NCBI GenBank assembly: GCA_041879295.1
Contig: CP047152.1
Location: 259,501-323,500, forward strand
DNA length: 64,000 nt
Reading direction: 5' to 3'
From: Pseudomonas putida
GTDB taxonomy: Bacteria; Pseudomonadota; Gammaproteobacteria; Pseudomonadales; Pseudomonadaceae
Position numbers and translations under genes: made by a program. Shown here piece after piece: positions 8,373 to 17,060 of this stretch (position 1 is its first letter; every line of letters begins with the position of its first letter). A model generated the notes under the pieces. The model was not told where the DNA came from. It worked only from the letters and a program-made list of their open reading frames with translations, and ran no database searches.

Positions 8373-9471
8373 GGCCCAATACCTCCACGTTTTCGGCCCA
8401 ACGGCGGGCACGTTCCAGCAATTGATGGGTGTCGTGCGGCGAGTGTTGCACCGAGAGGATGAGTTGCCCCAAGGCATGTTCGCCGATGGTTTCCACGCCG
8501 CCCTGCAGCAGACGCACACGCCCGCCCAGGTCGTTGAACAGGGCAGACAGCTCTGGCTCGCCAAGCACGGTCAGTTTCAGCACCACGGCGCTGTTGCGGC
8601 CCGCCGCGCTGGCCTGGAGGCTGGCTTGCAGTGCGGCAGGTAGCTTGGCCTGCAAAGGGGCGAGCAGGGTGCGGGTGACCTCGTGACGGGGTGAACCAAA
8701 CACCCGCCAGACCTCGCCCTGCTCGACCACTGCGCCGCGTTCCAGCACCACTACCCGGTGGCAGATGTCGCGAATCACTGCCATTTCGTGGGTGATCAGC
8801 ACGATGGTCAGGCCCAGGCGCTGGTTGATATCGCGCAGCAGCTCCAGGATCGAGGCGGTGGTTTCCGGGTCCAGCGCCGAGGTGGCCTCGTCGCACAGCA
8901 GGATCTCGGGGGTGTGCACCAGTGCCCGGGCAATGCCCACGCGCTGTTTCTGCCCGCCGGACAGTTGCGCCGGGTACACGTGATGTTTTTCCTGCAGGCC
9001 GACCAGTTCCAGCAACTCGCGCACCTTGTGCTGGCGTTCGGCTTTTGCCACGCCGGCGACTTTCAACGGCAACTCGACGTTCTGCCACACGGTCTTGGCC
9101 GACATCAGGTTGAAGTGCTGGAAGATCATGCCGATGCGCCGGCGCAGGGCCACAAGCTGGTCCTCATCGAAAGGCGCGATATCCACCTGGTCGATCAATA
9201 CGCGGCCCTGGCTGGGTTGCTCCAGGCGATTGATGGTGCGCAGCAGTGATGACTTACCGGCGCCGCTGCGGCCGATGATGCCGAAGATCTCGCCATGGCG
9301 GATGTTCAAGTCGATGCCTTGCAAGGCCGGTTGCGCCTGGCCCGGGTAGGTCTTGCCCAGGCCGATGAAGCGCACGTGGGCTTCATTGATCTCGGGGCGC
9401 AGGGCCTGTTCCCTGGCCAATGGCGGCAGTGCTTGGGGTGTGGGCGCTCTGAGCGCGCTGGCCTGGCTCAT
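8362..9471 (-). CDS. metN: MetN-type ABC transporter ATP-binding protein
   Basis: This 369-aa ATPase drives the MetI channel. It shows Walker [10 protein letters not shown] (about 68-76), the signature [15 protein letters not shown] (about 168-182) and Walker [12 protein letters not shown] (about 189-199). After about residue 270 it has the C-terminal regulatory domain typical of MetN (NIL/ACT-like), which in the family binds methionine and inhibits transport. The N-terminus is about 25 residues longer than most MetN proteins (rich in Ala, Pro, Leu), so an internal start cannot be excluded. It starts one base after the metQ stop. Confidence 0.94.
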   Translation of the reverse strand: MSQASALRAPTPQALPPLAREQALRPEINEAHVRFIGLGKTYPGQAQPALQGIDLNIRHGEIFGIIGRSGAGKSSLLRTINRLEQPSQGRVLIDQVDIAPFDEDQLVALRRRIGMIFQHFNLMSAKTVWQNVELPLKVAGVAKAERQHKVRELLELVGLQEKHHVYPAQLSGGQKQRVGIARALVHTPEILLCDEATSALDPETTASILELLRDINQRLGLTIVLITHEMAVIRDICHRVVVLERGAVVEQGEVWRVFGSPRHEVTRTLLAPLQAKLPAALQASLQASAAGRNSAVVLKLTVLGEPELSALFNDLGGRVRLLQGGVETIGEHALGQLILSVQHSPHDTHQLLERARRWAENVEVLGHVV

Positions 9472-9472
9472 G

Positions 9473-10273
9473 TCAGCCTTCCCAGCCGGCTTGGTAGAGC
9501 TTGCCGTGAGCTTTGTTCAACGCAGCGCGCACCACTGGCGAATGCTGGTAGATGTCGACGAACTTGGCCAGGCGTGGGTCGTCCTTGCTTTGCGGGCGAA
9601 TGACGAACTGGATCACGTATTCCTTGTTTTCCAGCCCGTCGAACAGCAATGCCGAGGTGGCATCGAAAGTGTTGGCCAAGCGGATGTAGGCCGGGTAACC
9701 CTGCACCAGGTCGGTGTCGTCGTAGGCACGTACCAGTTGCACCGCTTCGACCTGAAGGATCTTCAGCCTTTTCGGGTTGGCGACGATGTCGTCCTCGGTG
9801 GCCTTGTAGCCAACGCCTGGCTTCAGGGTGATCAACCCGGCCTTGGCCAGCAGCAGCAGACCACGGCCGCTGTTGATCGGGTCGTTGGCGATGGCCACGC
9901 TGGCGCCTTCGGGCAGCTCAGCAAAGCTTTTGTACTTTTTCGAGTACAGGCCAACGTTGTTGATGATGCCCGGGGCGTAAGGCACGAGGTTGAAGCCTGC
10001 AGCAGCCTTGGCGTTTTCCAGGAACGGGATATGCTGGAAGTAGTTCACGTCGATGTCGCCGCTGTTGAGGCTGACATTGGGCGCAATCCAGTCGCTGAAC
10101 TCGACCAGCTTCACTTCCAGGCCTCGCTTGTGGGCTTCTTCCACCGCGGCTTCCAGCGGAATGGCAAAGGCCGAGGTGGTGCCGATCTTCAACGGCTCGG
10201 CAGCAAGGGCACCGGCGCACAGGCCGAGGGAGATGGCAATGGCCGCGACGGGCCGGAACAGTTTCTCAAGCAT
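9473..10273 (-). CDS. metQ: MetQ/NlpA-family periplasmic substrate-binding protein
   Basis: This 266-aa periplasmic binding protein delivers substrate to MetNI. Its signal peptide ([20 protein letters not shown] then GALAAE) appears to be cleaved after an ALA site. The Cys in LGLCAG is not in a canonical lipobox, so unlike E. coli MetQ this is probably soluble. The mature part shows family hallmarks: [20 protein letters not shown] and the conserved [16 protein letters not shown] stretch. The ATG at 10273 is chosen because the signal peptide begins there; it overlaps the upstream monooxygenase by 8 bases. Ligand identity is inferred from family only. Confidence 0.92.
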   Translation of the reverse strand: MLEKLFRPVAAIAISLGLCAGALAAEPLKIGTTSAFAIPLEAAVEEAHKRGLEVKLVEFSDWIAPNVSLNSGDIDVNYFQHIPFLENAKAAAGFNLVPYAPGIINNVGLYSKKYKSFAELPEGASVAIANDPINSGRGLLLLAKAGLITLKPGVGYKATEDDIVANPKRLKILQVEAVQLVRAYDDTDLVQGYPAYIRLANTFDATSALLFDGLENKEYVIQFVIRPQSKDDPRLAKFVDIYQHSPVVRAALNKAHGKLYQAGWEG

Positions 10274-11651
10274 GGTGCAGCGCTCCAGTCGAGGCAGGGA
10301 TAAAGCGGTAAGCCGAGCCAGGGTGGTCGGCGGGTAAGTGCGGGTGGTCGGTATGGAACAGTTTTTCGCGCAGGGTGCCTTCGGTGTAGGCCGTCTTGTA
10401 GCGGCCACGCTGCTGAAGTTGCGGGATGACCAGCTCGATGAAGTCCTCGAAGCTCTCCGGGGTGACGGTGCGGGTCAGGTTGAAACCGTCCAGGCCGGTT
10501 TCATCGATCCACGCGATCAACTGCTTGGCCACCTGTTCAGGCGCGCCGACCAGGGTTACGTAGCGGCCGCCCAGGGCGTGCTGCTGCAACAGGCGCCGGC
10601 GGGTCCAGGCGCTGTCTTGCAACTGGCGCGTGGCTGACTGGATGGCGTTGCCCTGGCTGAAGGCAATGGGTTGGTCCAGTTCATAGGCGGCGAAGTCGAT
10701 GCCCGTGGACGCGGCGAAGTGCGCGACCCCCGCTTCGGCGCTGGCGTGGCGCAGGTACTCGGCATGTTTGGCCTGGGCCAGTTGCTCGGTGGCCGCGACG
10801 ATCACCGTGATGCCCATGAACACCTTGACCGCCTGCGGGTAGCGGCCGGCGGCCTGGGCGGCCGCGCGAACCTTGTCGACCTGGGCGCGGGTGGCTGCCT
10901 TGTCCTGGCCACTGATGAACACGCATTCGGCATGGTTGCCGGCGAAGGCCAGGCCACGCGGCGAGCTGCCGGCCTGGAACAGCACCGGGGTGCGCTGCGG
11001 TGAGGGCTCGCACAGGTGGTAGCCTTCGACCTTGTAGAACTCGCCCTGGTGCTGAACCTTGCGCACCTTGTCGGGCGTGGCATAGACGCGATGCTGGCGG
11101 TCGGCGACCACTGCGTCATCGGCCCAGCTGCCTTCCAGCAGCTTGTACAACACCTGCAGGTATTCATCGGCCTGGTCGTAGCGGCGATCATGCGCCGGTT
11201 GCTGCGCCAGCCCCATGGCCCGGGCGGCGCTGTCGAGGTAGCCGGTAACGATGTTCCAGCCCACCCGGCCATTGCTCAGGTGGTCGAGTGTGGAAAGTCG
11301 TCGGGCGAACAGGTACGGCGCCTCGTAGGTGAGGTTGGCGGTAAGGCCAAAACCCAGGTGACGAGTGACCGCAGCCATGGCGGAGACCAGCAGCAGCGGG
11401 TCGTTGACCGGCAACTGGATCGACTCCTTGAGGGTGACGTCCAGTGACTGGCCATAGATGTCGTAGGTACCGACGATGTCGGCAATGAAAAGCCCGTCGA
11501 ACAGACCGCGCTCCAGCAGGCGTGCCAGGTTGGTCCAGTAGTCCAGGGTCTTGTACTGGGTTGAAGTGTCCCGTGGGTGGGTCCACAGGCCGTGGTTGAT
11601 GTGCCCGATGCAGTTCATGTTGAAGGCATTGAGCAGAATCTGCTTGGCCAT
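10266..11651 (-). CDS. NtaA/SnaA/DszA-family FMN-dependent monooxygenase
   Basis: This 461-aa flavin-dependent monooxygenase of the bacterial luciferase superfamily belongs to the NtaA/SnaA/DszA/SoxA group. Members use FMNH2 from a separate reductase and oxygen to cleave C-N or C-S bonds. Characteristic segments are LNAFNMNCIGHINHGLW at the N-terminus, LFDGLFIADIVGTYDIY (about 51-67), NVTYEAP-like NLTYEAPYLFARRLSTLDHL (about 106-125) and GRVGWNIVTGYLDSAARAMG. It lies between an SfnB-like oxidoreductase (stop and start overlap as TGATG) and metQ (8-base overlap). The context says it desulfurises an imported organosulfur compound; the compound is unknown. SsuE, about 11 kb away, could supply FMNH2. 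Confidence 0.9.
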   Translation of the reverse strand: MAKQILLNAFNMNCIGHINHGLWTHPRDTSTQYKTLDYWTNLARLLERGLFDGLFIADIVGTYDIYGQSLDVTLKESIQLPVNDPLLLVSAMAAVTRHLGFGLTANLTYEAPYLFARRLSTLDHLSNGRVGWNIVTGYLDSAARAMGLAQQPAHDRRYDQADEYLQVLYKLLEGSWADDAVVADRQHRVYATPDKVRKVQHQGEFYKVEGYHLCEPSPQRTPVLFQAGSSPRGLAFAGNHAECVFISGQDKAATRAQVDKVRAAAQAAGRYPQAVKVFMGITVIVAATEQLAQAKHAEYLRHASAEAGVAHFAASTGIDFAAYELDQPIAFSQGNAIQSATRQLQDSAWTRRRLLQQHALGGRYVTLVGAPEQVAKQLIAWIDETGLDGFNLTRTVTPESFEDFIELVIPQLQQRGRYKTAYTEGTLREKLFHTDHPHLPADHPGSAYRFIPASTGALHHA

Positions 11652-12832
11652 CAGATGGTCCCCCGGCGCGGCGGGTTGGCATCGTTGAGGTAGTAGTTGC
11701 CGATGGCGTGGTACTTCCAGCGCACCGGGTCGTGCAGGGTGTGCACGCGAGCGTTGCGCCAGTGGCGGTCGAGGTTGTGTTCGGCCAATGTTGCCTGGCT
11801 GCCGCCCAGTTCGAACAGGGTGGTACCGGCTGCGAGGGAAATTTCGGTGCTGATGGCACGTGCTTCGGCCACGGCAATGGAGGCGGCGGCAACGTTGTCG
11901 GCAGTGCTGTCGTCGCGGGCGCGGTCGAGGTATTCGCCGGCGCGCTCCAGCAGGGCTTCGGCCGCATGCAAGCGGATCGCCAGATGGCCGAAGCTTTTCA
12001 GCGTCAGCGGGTCATCCGTGGCGTTGTCCAGGCCGGAGTCGACCCACGGACGGCTGCGGGTGCGCACGAAGTGCAGGGCATCTTCATAGGCGGCGCGGGC
12101 AATGCCAGTATCGATGGCGGCATGGAGGATCTGCGCCAGCGGGCCGACCGGGGTGGGGCGCTCGAAGGCGCTCTGGAACGGCACCACGTCGGCTGCGCTG
12201 ACGTACACGTTGTCGAACACCACCGAACCGCTGCCGGTGGTGCGCTGGCCGAAGCCGCTCCAGTCGTCGATCACCTGCAGGCCCTGGCTGTCGGCCGGGA
12301 CGAAGGCCAACTGTTGTATGCCTTGTTCATCCACGACCGAGGTTGGAATGCGCTGGGCATAGATGGCGCCTGTGGAATAGAACTTGCGCCCGTTGATGCG
12401 GAAACCGTCGCCGTCACGGCTCAGGCGGGTGGTGCGCTCGTGGGCGGTCTTGGTGCCCAGCTCGGCCAGGGCATTGCCGAAACGGCGGCCGGCCAGTACC
12501 TCGGCGTACAGGCGCTGCTTCTGTTCGGGGCTGCCGTTTATCCGCAGCACTTCCAGACCGTAGAAATGATTCTGCGGAATCTGCCCGAGCGAACCGTCGG
12601 CCTGTGCGATACGGGCGATGACCTTGACCAGGGTGACGTTGGACACGCCGGCACCGCCGAAGGCTTTGGGCACGCTGATGGCCCACAGGCCGGAGCGGGT
12701 GAACAGCTCGAGTTCGGCGAGCGGCAAGCGGCGCTCGCGGTCGCGCAAGGCGCTGTCGCGGCGCAGTTGCTGGGCGATGTCTTCGGCGACGGCCAGAGCT
12801 TGGGCGTCGCTAGTGATGATAGCGATTGTCAT
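11651..12832 (-). CDS. SfnB/DszC-family acyl-CoA-dehydrogenase-like oxidoreductase (copy 1)
   Basis: The 393-aa flavoprotein has the acyl-CoA dehydrogenase fold. Its N-terminal segment LELFTRSGLWAISVPKAFGG, the central DDWSGFGQRTTGSGSVVFDN and the C-terminal LDRHWRNARVHTLHDP are those of the DszC/SfnB group rather than fatty-acid dehydrogenases. Such enzymes use reduced FMN to oxygenate sulfur compounds or act in sulfone and sulfonate scavenging. The ATG at 12832 is chosen over upstream in-frame codons because those lie in an extragenic repeat. It is the first gene of the sfnB-monooxygenase-metQNI operon. Confidence 0.88.
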   Translation of the reverse strand: MTIAIITSDAQALAVAEDIAQQLRRDSALRDRERRLPLAELELFTRSGLWAISVPKAFGGAGVSNVTLVKVIARIAQADGSLGQIPQNHFYGLEVLRINGSPEQKQRLYAEVLAGRRFGNALAELGTKTAHERTTRLSRDGDGFRINGRKFYSTGAIYAQRIPTSVVDEQGIQQLAFVPADSQGLQVIDDWSGFGQRTTGSGSVVFDNVYVSAADVVPFQSAFERPTPVGPLAQILHAAIDTGIARAAYEDALHFVRTRSRPWVDSGLDNATDDPLTLKSFGHLAIRLHAAEALLERAGEYLDRARDDSTADNVAAASIAVAEARAISTEISLAAGTTLFELGGSQATLAEHNLDRHWRNARVHTLHDPVRWKYHAIGNYYLNDANPPRRGTI

Positions 12833-12842
12833 GGGGTTCTCC

Positions 12843-12961
12843 GGGGGCCACTTTGCGGCCCTTCGCGGGCTTGCCCGCTCCCACAGGTGTAGTGATGCCA
12901 GTTCAGGCGGTGGCAATCCTGTGGGAGCGGGCAAGCCCGCGAAGGGCTGCGCAGCAGCCCC
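12843..12961. repeat. REP-type inverted pair between the two SfnB-like genes
   Basis: Arms at 12843-12886 and 12918-12961 match over about 44 bases with a few mismatches, with the core cgggcttgcccgctcccaca. There is no T run. It separates the upstream SfnB-like gene from the operon that follows on the same strand. Confidence 0.88.
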
Positions 12962-12973
12962 AAAGGCAGCAAA

Positions 12974-14215
12974 TCAGATCCAGGAATGCCGTGCAGGCAG
13001 GGTGCCGTTAAGGTGGTAAGCGCCGACCGCGTGGTACTTCCAGCGCACCGGGTCGTGCAGGGTGTGCACCCGGGCATTTCGCCAGTGGCGGTCGAGGTTG
13101 AACTCGGCAAGGGTGGCGCGGCTGCCGGCCAGCTCGAACAGCTTCTCGCTGGCCTGCAGGGCAATTTCGGTAGTCAGCACCTTGGCCTCGGCCACTGCAA
13201 TCGAGGCCCGTGCCGCGCTGGCTGCGTCGATAGGCGCAGCATTGACTTCGTCGAGTACCCGAGCAGCTTTGCGCAGCAGCGCTTCGGCGGCGTGCAGCTC
13301 GAGTTTCAGGCGGCCGATGTCGGCAATTACATAAGGGTCGTCACTGGCACGGTCGACGTTGGCTTCAATCCACGGCCGGGACTTTTCGCGCACGAACGTG
13401 ATCGCATCATCGATAGCCGCTTCGGCGATGCCGGCGTCGATCGCCGCCTGGATCAGCTGCGAAGCGGCGCCCTGAATGTTGGGGATATCGCGCTGGCGCC
13501 AGTTGTCGATCACCAGTTCCGCGTCAACCGGCACCTGGTCCAGCAGCACGGTACCACTGGCGGTGGTGCGCTGGCCGAACCCGGACCAGTCATCGACAAT
13601 ACGCAACCCCGGGCTTCCCCGGCGCACGAATGCCAAGCGCTGGCGGCCTTCGTCGTCGAGGGCCTTTACCGTCACCCAATGGGCGAACAAGGCACCGGTG
13701 GAGTAGAACTTCTCGCCGCTTAAGCTATAGCTGTCGCCGGCGGGCGTGATTCGGGCCTTGAGGGTAAGGGTGTCTTTGGTGCCGCGCTCAGGCCCGGCGT
13801 TGCCGATGCGCCAGCCGTCGAGCACGCTGCGGAAGATCAGCGCTTGTTGCGCCTCGCTGGCCGTCAGGCGCAGCAGTTGCAGCATGCCGAACTGGTTCTG
13901 CGGGATCTGCCCCAGGGCGGGGTCGGCGGCGCTGATCAGGCGGAACACCTCGGCGACGGTTTCGAACGACACGTCGGGGCCACCGTAGGCCTTGGGTACG
14001 CTGATGCTGCCCAGACCGCTGCGGGTAAACAGTTCGATTTCGGCCCAGGGCAGTTTGCGTTGCTGGTCGCGACGGGCCGCTTGCTCACGGGCGACCTCGG
14101 CCAGTTCGCGGGCCGCTTGCAGGGCTTCGGCGTCGTTGCGCAGTACCTTGGCCGGCAGCAGCGGGGGCGAGCTGTCCAGATCGCTATGGGATTGGGTGTT
14201 GGCTTGGCTGGGCAT
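12974..14215 (-). CDS. SfnB/DszC-family acyl-CoA-dehydrogenase-like oxidoreductase (copy 2)
   Basis: This 413-aa protein is a clear paralogue of the gene just downstream. It shares IELFTRSGLGSISVPKAYGG (about 58-77), IVDDWSGFGQRTTASGTV and LDRHWRNARVHTLHDPVRWK near the C-terminus. Compared with copy 1 it has an N-terminal extension of about 25 polar residues. The family links it to sulfur acquisition from organosulfur compounds with reduced flavin. An AT-rich tract at 14340-14415 upstream is the probable promoter region. The substrate is unknown and the two copies may differ in specificity. Confidence 0.88.
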   Translation of the reverse strand: MPSQANTQSHSDLDSSPPLLPAKVLRNDAEALQAARELAEVAREQAARRDQQRKLPWAEIELFTRSGLGSISVPKAYGGPDVSFETVAEVFRLISAADPALGQIPQNQFGMLQLLRLTASEAQQALIFRSVLDGWRIGNAGPERGTKDTLTLKARITPAGDSYSLSGEKFYSTGALFAHWVTVKALDDEGRQRLAFVRRGSPGLRIVDDWSGFGQRTTASGTVLLDQVPVDAELVIDNWRQRDIPNIQGAASQLIQAAIDAGIAEAAIDDAITFVREKSRPWIEANVDRASDDPYVIADIGRLKLELHAAEALLRKAARVLDEVNAAPIDAASAARASIAVAEAKVLTTEIALQASEKLFELAGSRATLAEFNLDRHWRNARVHTLHDPVRWKYHAVGAYHLNGTLPARHSWI

Positions 14216-14532
14216 CAGTGCCGCTCCTTGGCTGCACTCAATGCCCTGGCGTTACGCACTGGGGTGATTGTGATCCTGACCATTCCTGACCTCACAAAAT
14301 AGTTATGTCGCTACAGCTGATCGCGACAGACGTGTGCTGGTCCGGTGGTCCGGTTTATATACCCTAATGATTTATAAAAATTTTATGAACTAACTTTTTG
14401 GAATATTTATAGAAGGGGGGATTTATTACGGGCGTGCCGGCCTCTTCGCGGGTAAACCCGCTCCTACAGATGCCTCAAGATCTGTGCATTCACTGTAGGA
14501 GCGGGTTTACCCGCGAAAGGGCCGGAACAGGT
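14216..14532. other. Intergenic region: promoter of SfnB-like copy 2 plus REP pair
   Basis: This 317-base stretch holds no gene. The part next to the SfnB-like start is ordinary in composition. The tract at 14352-14412 is very AT-rich (tatataccctaatgattta and following), a plausible promoter and activator-binding region reading leftward, but no confident -35/-10 pair could be assigned. The part near tcyN is an extragenic palindrome pair. Confidence 0.6.
14437..14525. repeat. REP-type inverted pair downstream of tcyN
   Basis: Arms at 14437-14468 (ccggcctcttcgcgggtaaa and on) and 14494-14525 are near-perfect reverse complements. The element starts on the 3' side of tcyN and may protect the 3' end of its mRNA. 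Confidence 0.88.
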
Positions 14533-15297
14533 TTACTCGGAGGCCGCAGTCCCGAGGAACTTGCGCAGGAACTGCCGCGTGCGCTCTTCCTTCGGCGCTG
14601 CAAACAGCGCCTTGGCCTCGCCCTGCTCCACGATCACGCCCTTGTCGAAGAAGATCACCCGGTTCGCCACATCGCGGGCAAAGCTCATCTCGTGGGTGAC
14701 GATGATCATGGTGCGCTTTTCTTCGGCCAGGCCGCGGATGGTCGCCAACACTTCACCGACCAGCTCCGGGTCCAGCGCCGAGGTCGGCTCGTCGAACAGG
14801 ATTACCTCCGGTTCCATGGCCAGGGCGCGGGCGATGGCCACCCGTTGCTGCTGGCCGCCGGATAGGCGCCGTGGGTAGGCGTCTTCCTTGCCCGCCAGGC
14901 CGACTTTGGCCAGCAGGCGCCGGCCAAGCTCGATGGCCTGCTCGCGAGGCGTTTTCTTGACGACCACCGGCCCCTCGATCACGTTCTCCAGGGCGGTGCG
15001 GTGGGGGAACAGGTTGAAGTTCTGGAACACGAACCCGGCCTGCTGGCGCAAACGGCGAATCGCACTCTGCTGCCCGCCCAAAGGGCGGTTGGCATCGATG
15101 CTGATGGCGCCGATCTGGATCTGCCCGGCATCGGGGGTTTCCAGCAGGTTCAGGCAGCGCAGGAACGTGGTTTTGCCCGAACCACTGGGGCCGATGATGG
15201 CCACTACTTCACCGGGCTGCACGGTCAGGTCGATACCGTTGAGCACGGTCTGGCCCTTGAACCGCTTGGTCAGGCCTTTGACTTCAATCATGCTCAA
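14533..15297 (-). CDS. tcyN: L-cystine ABC transporter, ATP-binding protein
   Basis: This 254-aa polar amino-acid-type ATPase has Walker A GPSGSGKTTFL (about 36-46), the Q-loop FVFQNFNLFPHRTALENV, the signature LSGGQQQRVAIARAL (about 145-159) and Walker B VILFDEPTSALD (about 166-177). It energises cystine import with the TcyL permease and TcyJ binding protein. Its start overlaps the tcyL stop by 4 bases. It is the last gene of the tcyJ-tcyL-tcyN operon, followed by an extragenic palindrome. Confidence 0.93.
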   Translation of the reverse strand: MSMIEVKGLTKRFKGQTVLNGIDLTVQPGEVVAIIGPSGSGKTTFLRCLNLLETPDAGQIQIGAISIDANRPLGGQQSAIRRLRQQAGFVFQNFNLFPHRTALENVIEGPVVVKKTPREQAIELGRRLLAKVGLAGKEDAYPRRLSGGQQQRVAIARALAMEPEVILFDEPTSALDPELVGEVLATIRGLAEEKRTMIIVTHEMSFARDVANRVIFFDKGVIVEQGEAKALFAAPKEERTRQFLRKFLGTAASE

Positions 15298-15962
15298 TGC
15301 TCCTGGTCATGCTGGTTGACCCGCGCTTCCATGCGGTTCTGGAAGTGCGCAAGGATGCTGCACAGCACCCAGTAGATGACCGCGACCGCCACGTACATGG
15401 TGAACACTTCGAACGTGCGCGCAGTAATCAACTGGGCTTGGCGGAACAGCTCGGGCACCTGGATGGTGGCGGCCAAGGCGGTGTCCTTTACCAGCGAGAT
15501 GAAGCTGTTGCCCAACGGAGGCAACGCGGTGCGCAAGGCCTGCGGCAGGATCGCCCGGCGCATGGCTTGCACGCGGGTCATGCCGATGCTGGCGGCTGCT
15601 TCCCACTGGCCGCGGTCGATCGAGGAAATGGCTGCGCGCAGGATCTCGCAGATGTAGGCCGCCATGTTCAGCGACAGGCCGATCAGCGAAGCGGGGATCG
15701 GGTCGAGCTCGATGCCGATTTGCGGCATGCCGAAATAGATGACGAACAGCTGCACCAGCAGCGGCGTGCCGCGGAAGAACGACACGTAGACCCGCGCCAG
15801 CCAGTTCAGCGGCAGGATCTTCGACAGCCGCATCAGCGCCAGGGCAAAGCCCAGCACCAGACCGAAGAACATGCCGCCGACACTGAGCAGCACTGTATAA
15901 CCCGCGCCCTTCAGCAGGAAGGGCGCGGAGTCGACAACGAGTTGCAGGCTTTCAGCGATCAT
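15294..15962 (-). CDS. tcyL: L-cystine ABC transporter permease
   Basis: This 222-aa inner-membrane permease of the His/Glu/Gln type has about five hydrophobic helices, the family stretch VYVSFFRGTPLLVQLFVIYF (about 68-87) and the EAA loop WEAAASIGMTRVQAMRRAILPQA (in two parts, about 138-160). It forms the channel for cystine with TcyN. The ATG overlaps the end of tcyJ by 4 bases, a sign of translational coupling. Confidence 0.93.
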   Translation of the reverse strand: MIAESLQLVVDSAPFLLKGAGYTVLLSVGGMFFGLVLGFALALMRLSKILPLNWLARVYVSFFRGTPLLVQLFVIYFGMPQIGIELDPIPASLIGLSLNMAAYICEILRAAISSIDRGQWEAAASIGMTRVQAMRRAILPQALRTALPPLGNSFISLVKDTALAATIQVPELFRQAQLITARTFEVFTMYVAVAVIYWVLCSILAHFQNRMEARVNQHDQEH

Positions 15963-16753
15963 TTGGTGACATCGGCACCGAAGTACTTCTCGGACAGCTT
16001 GGCCAGCGTGCCATCAGCTTTGAGCTTGTCGATGGCCTTGTTGATGGCTGCCAACAGTTCCGGCTCACCCTTGCGCATGGCCACGCCGCTTTCCAGGCGC
16101 GAGAAGGCATCGCCGGCAAGTTCGGTGTCCTTGGCTTTTTGCGCGTATTCCAGCGCGGCCAGGCGGTCGATCAGAATGGCGTCGATACGGCCGTTGCGCA
16201 AGTCGGCGAACTTGCTTGGGTCGTCCTCATAGGTGCGCACATCGGCTTGCGGCACGTCCTTTTTCACCCACTGCTCGTAATTGGTGCCAAGGCCTACGCC
16301 GACCTTTTTACCGGCCAGGTCCTGTGCGCCCTTGATGTTCAGCTGCTCGGCTTTCTTCTTCAGGATCAGTGCCTGGATGCCGGAGACAGTGTAGGGCTCT
16401 GAGAAGTCGTACTTTTTCTTGCGCTCTTCGGAAATGGTCACCTGATTGACCACTACATCCAGGCGCTTGGATTCCAGCGCGGCGAGGATGCCGTCCCACT
16501 TGGTCGGCTGGATCTTGGCCTTGACCCCCAGCTCCTTGGCCAGCAGCTCGGACAGTTCCACTTCGAAGCCGGTCAGTTTGCCGTTTTCGTCCTGGAAGCT
16601 GAATGGCGGGTAGGTGCCCTCTAGACCGACGTTGATGACGCCTTTTTCCTGGATGGTCTTCAATTGCTCGCCGGCGAACGCCTGGCTGAGCAGGCCGGCA
16701 CCCAGCAGGAGGGCCAGGCTGGCGTTGAGTAGCGGTTTGGCGAATTTCGACAT
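15959..16753 (-). CDS. tcyJ: L-cystine-binding periplasmic protein
   Basis: This 264-aa solute-binding protein of family 3 has a signal peptide ending in SQAFA (about residue 27). The mature part has the family pattern: VGLEGTYPPFSFQDENGKLT (about 43-62), GFEVELSELLAKELGV, and VNQVTISEERKKKYDFSEPY (about 101-120), which contains a typical binding-protein hinge sequence. It resembles E. coli FliY/TcyJ and delivers cystine to TcyLN. It is first in its operon and divergent from epsC, which makes the cysteine precursor O-acetylserine. The shared upstream region suggests joint control by sulfur status. Confidence 0.93.
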   Translation of the reverse strand: MSKFAKPLLNASLALLLGAGLLSQAFAGEQLKTIQEKGVINVGLEGTYPPFSFQDENGKLTGFEVELSELLAKELGVKAKIQPTKWDGILAALESKRLDVVVNQVTISEERKKKYDFSEPYTVSGIQALILKKKAEQLNIKGAQDLAGKKVGVGLGTNYEQWVKKDVPQADVRTYEDDPSKFADLRNGRIDAILIDRLAALEYAQKAKDTELAGDAFSRLESGVAMRKGEPELLAAINKAIDKLKADGTLAKLSEKYFGADVTK

Positions 16754-17060
16754 TTCAGAGCCCCGCGCTTGTTGTCTAGGTAGTGAGGTGGCGACTATAG
16801 GGTTGGCTGATTAGGCCGGGAAATACTAAAAAATAACTTTAATATTCCTTTTTTGATTTGCGCCAGGTGCTGGCTGCTTTGAGGGTAGGCGACGATACCC
16901 ACTCCGTCATCGCGGCTTATGCCTGACTTAGTGCAGGATGGAATAAAGCGTTGTTTTTTCCAAGCCTCGGATTTGCCGTAAAGTGGATTGCAGCAGGCAG
17001 GTTCGGCCTTTTCGCGGGCCTGGCAACAAAATCAGATGGCCTATACGGCAGGAGAATCCC
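16754..17060. promoter_or_regulatory. Divergent control region between tcyJ and epsC
   Basis: This 307-base gap has no gene. An AT-rich tract at 16824-16860 (including aataactttaatattcc) lies upstream of tcyJ, and a TATAGT-like -10 on the minus strand sits near 16795-16800. This arrangement resembles sulfur-starvation promoters activated by CysB, but I see no unambiguous CysB site, so that is inference. CAGGAG just before the epsC GTG is its ribosome-binding site. Confidence 0.45.

Noticed and set aside
14216..14340. Sigma-54 promoter before the SfnB-like gene
   Set aside because: A GGCAC is present on the minus strand, but no TTGC-type -12 element follows at the required spacing.
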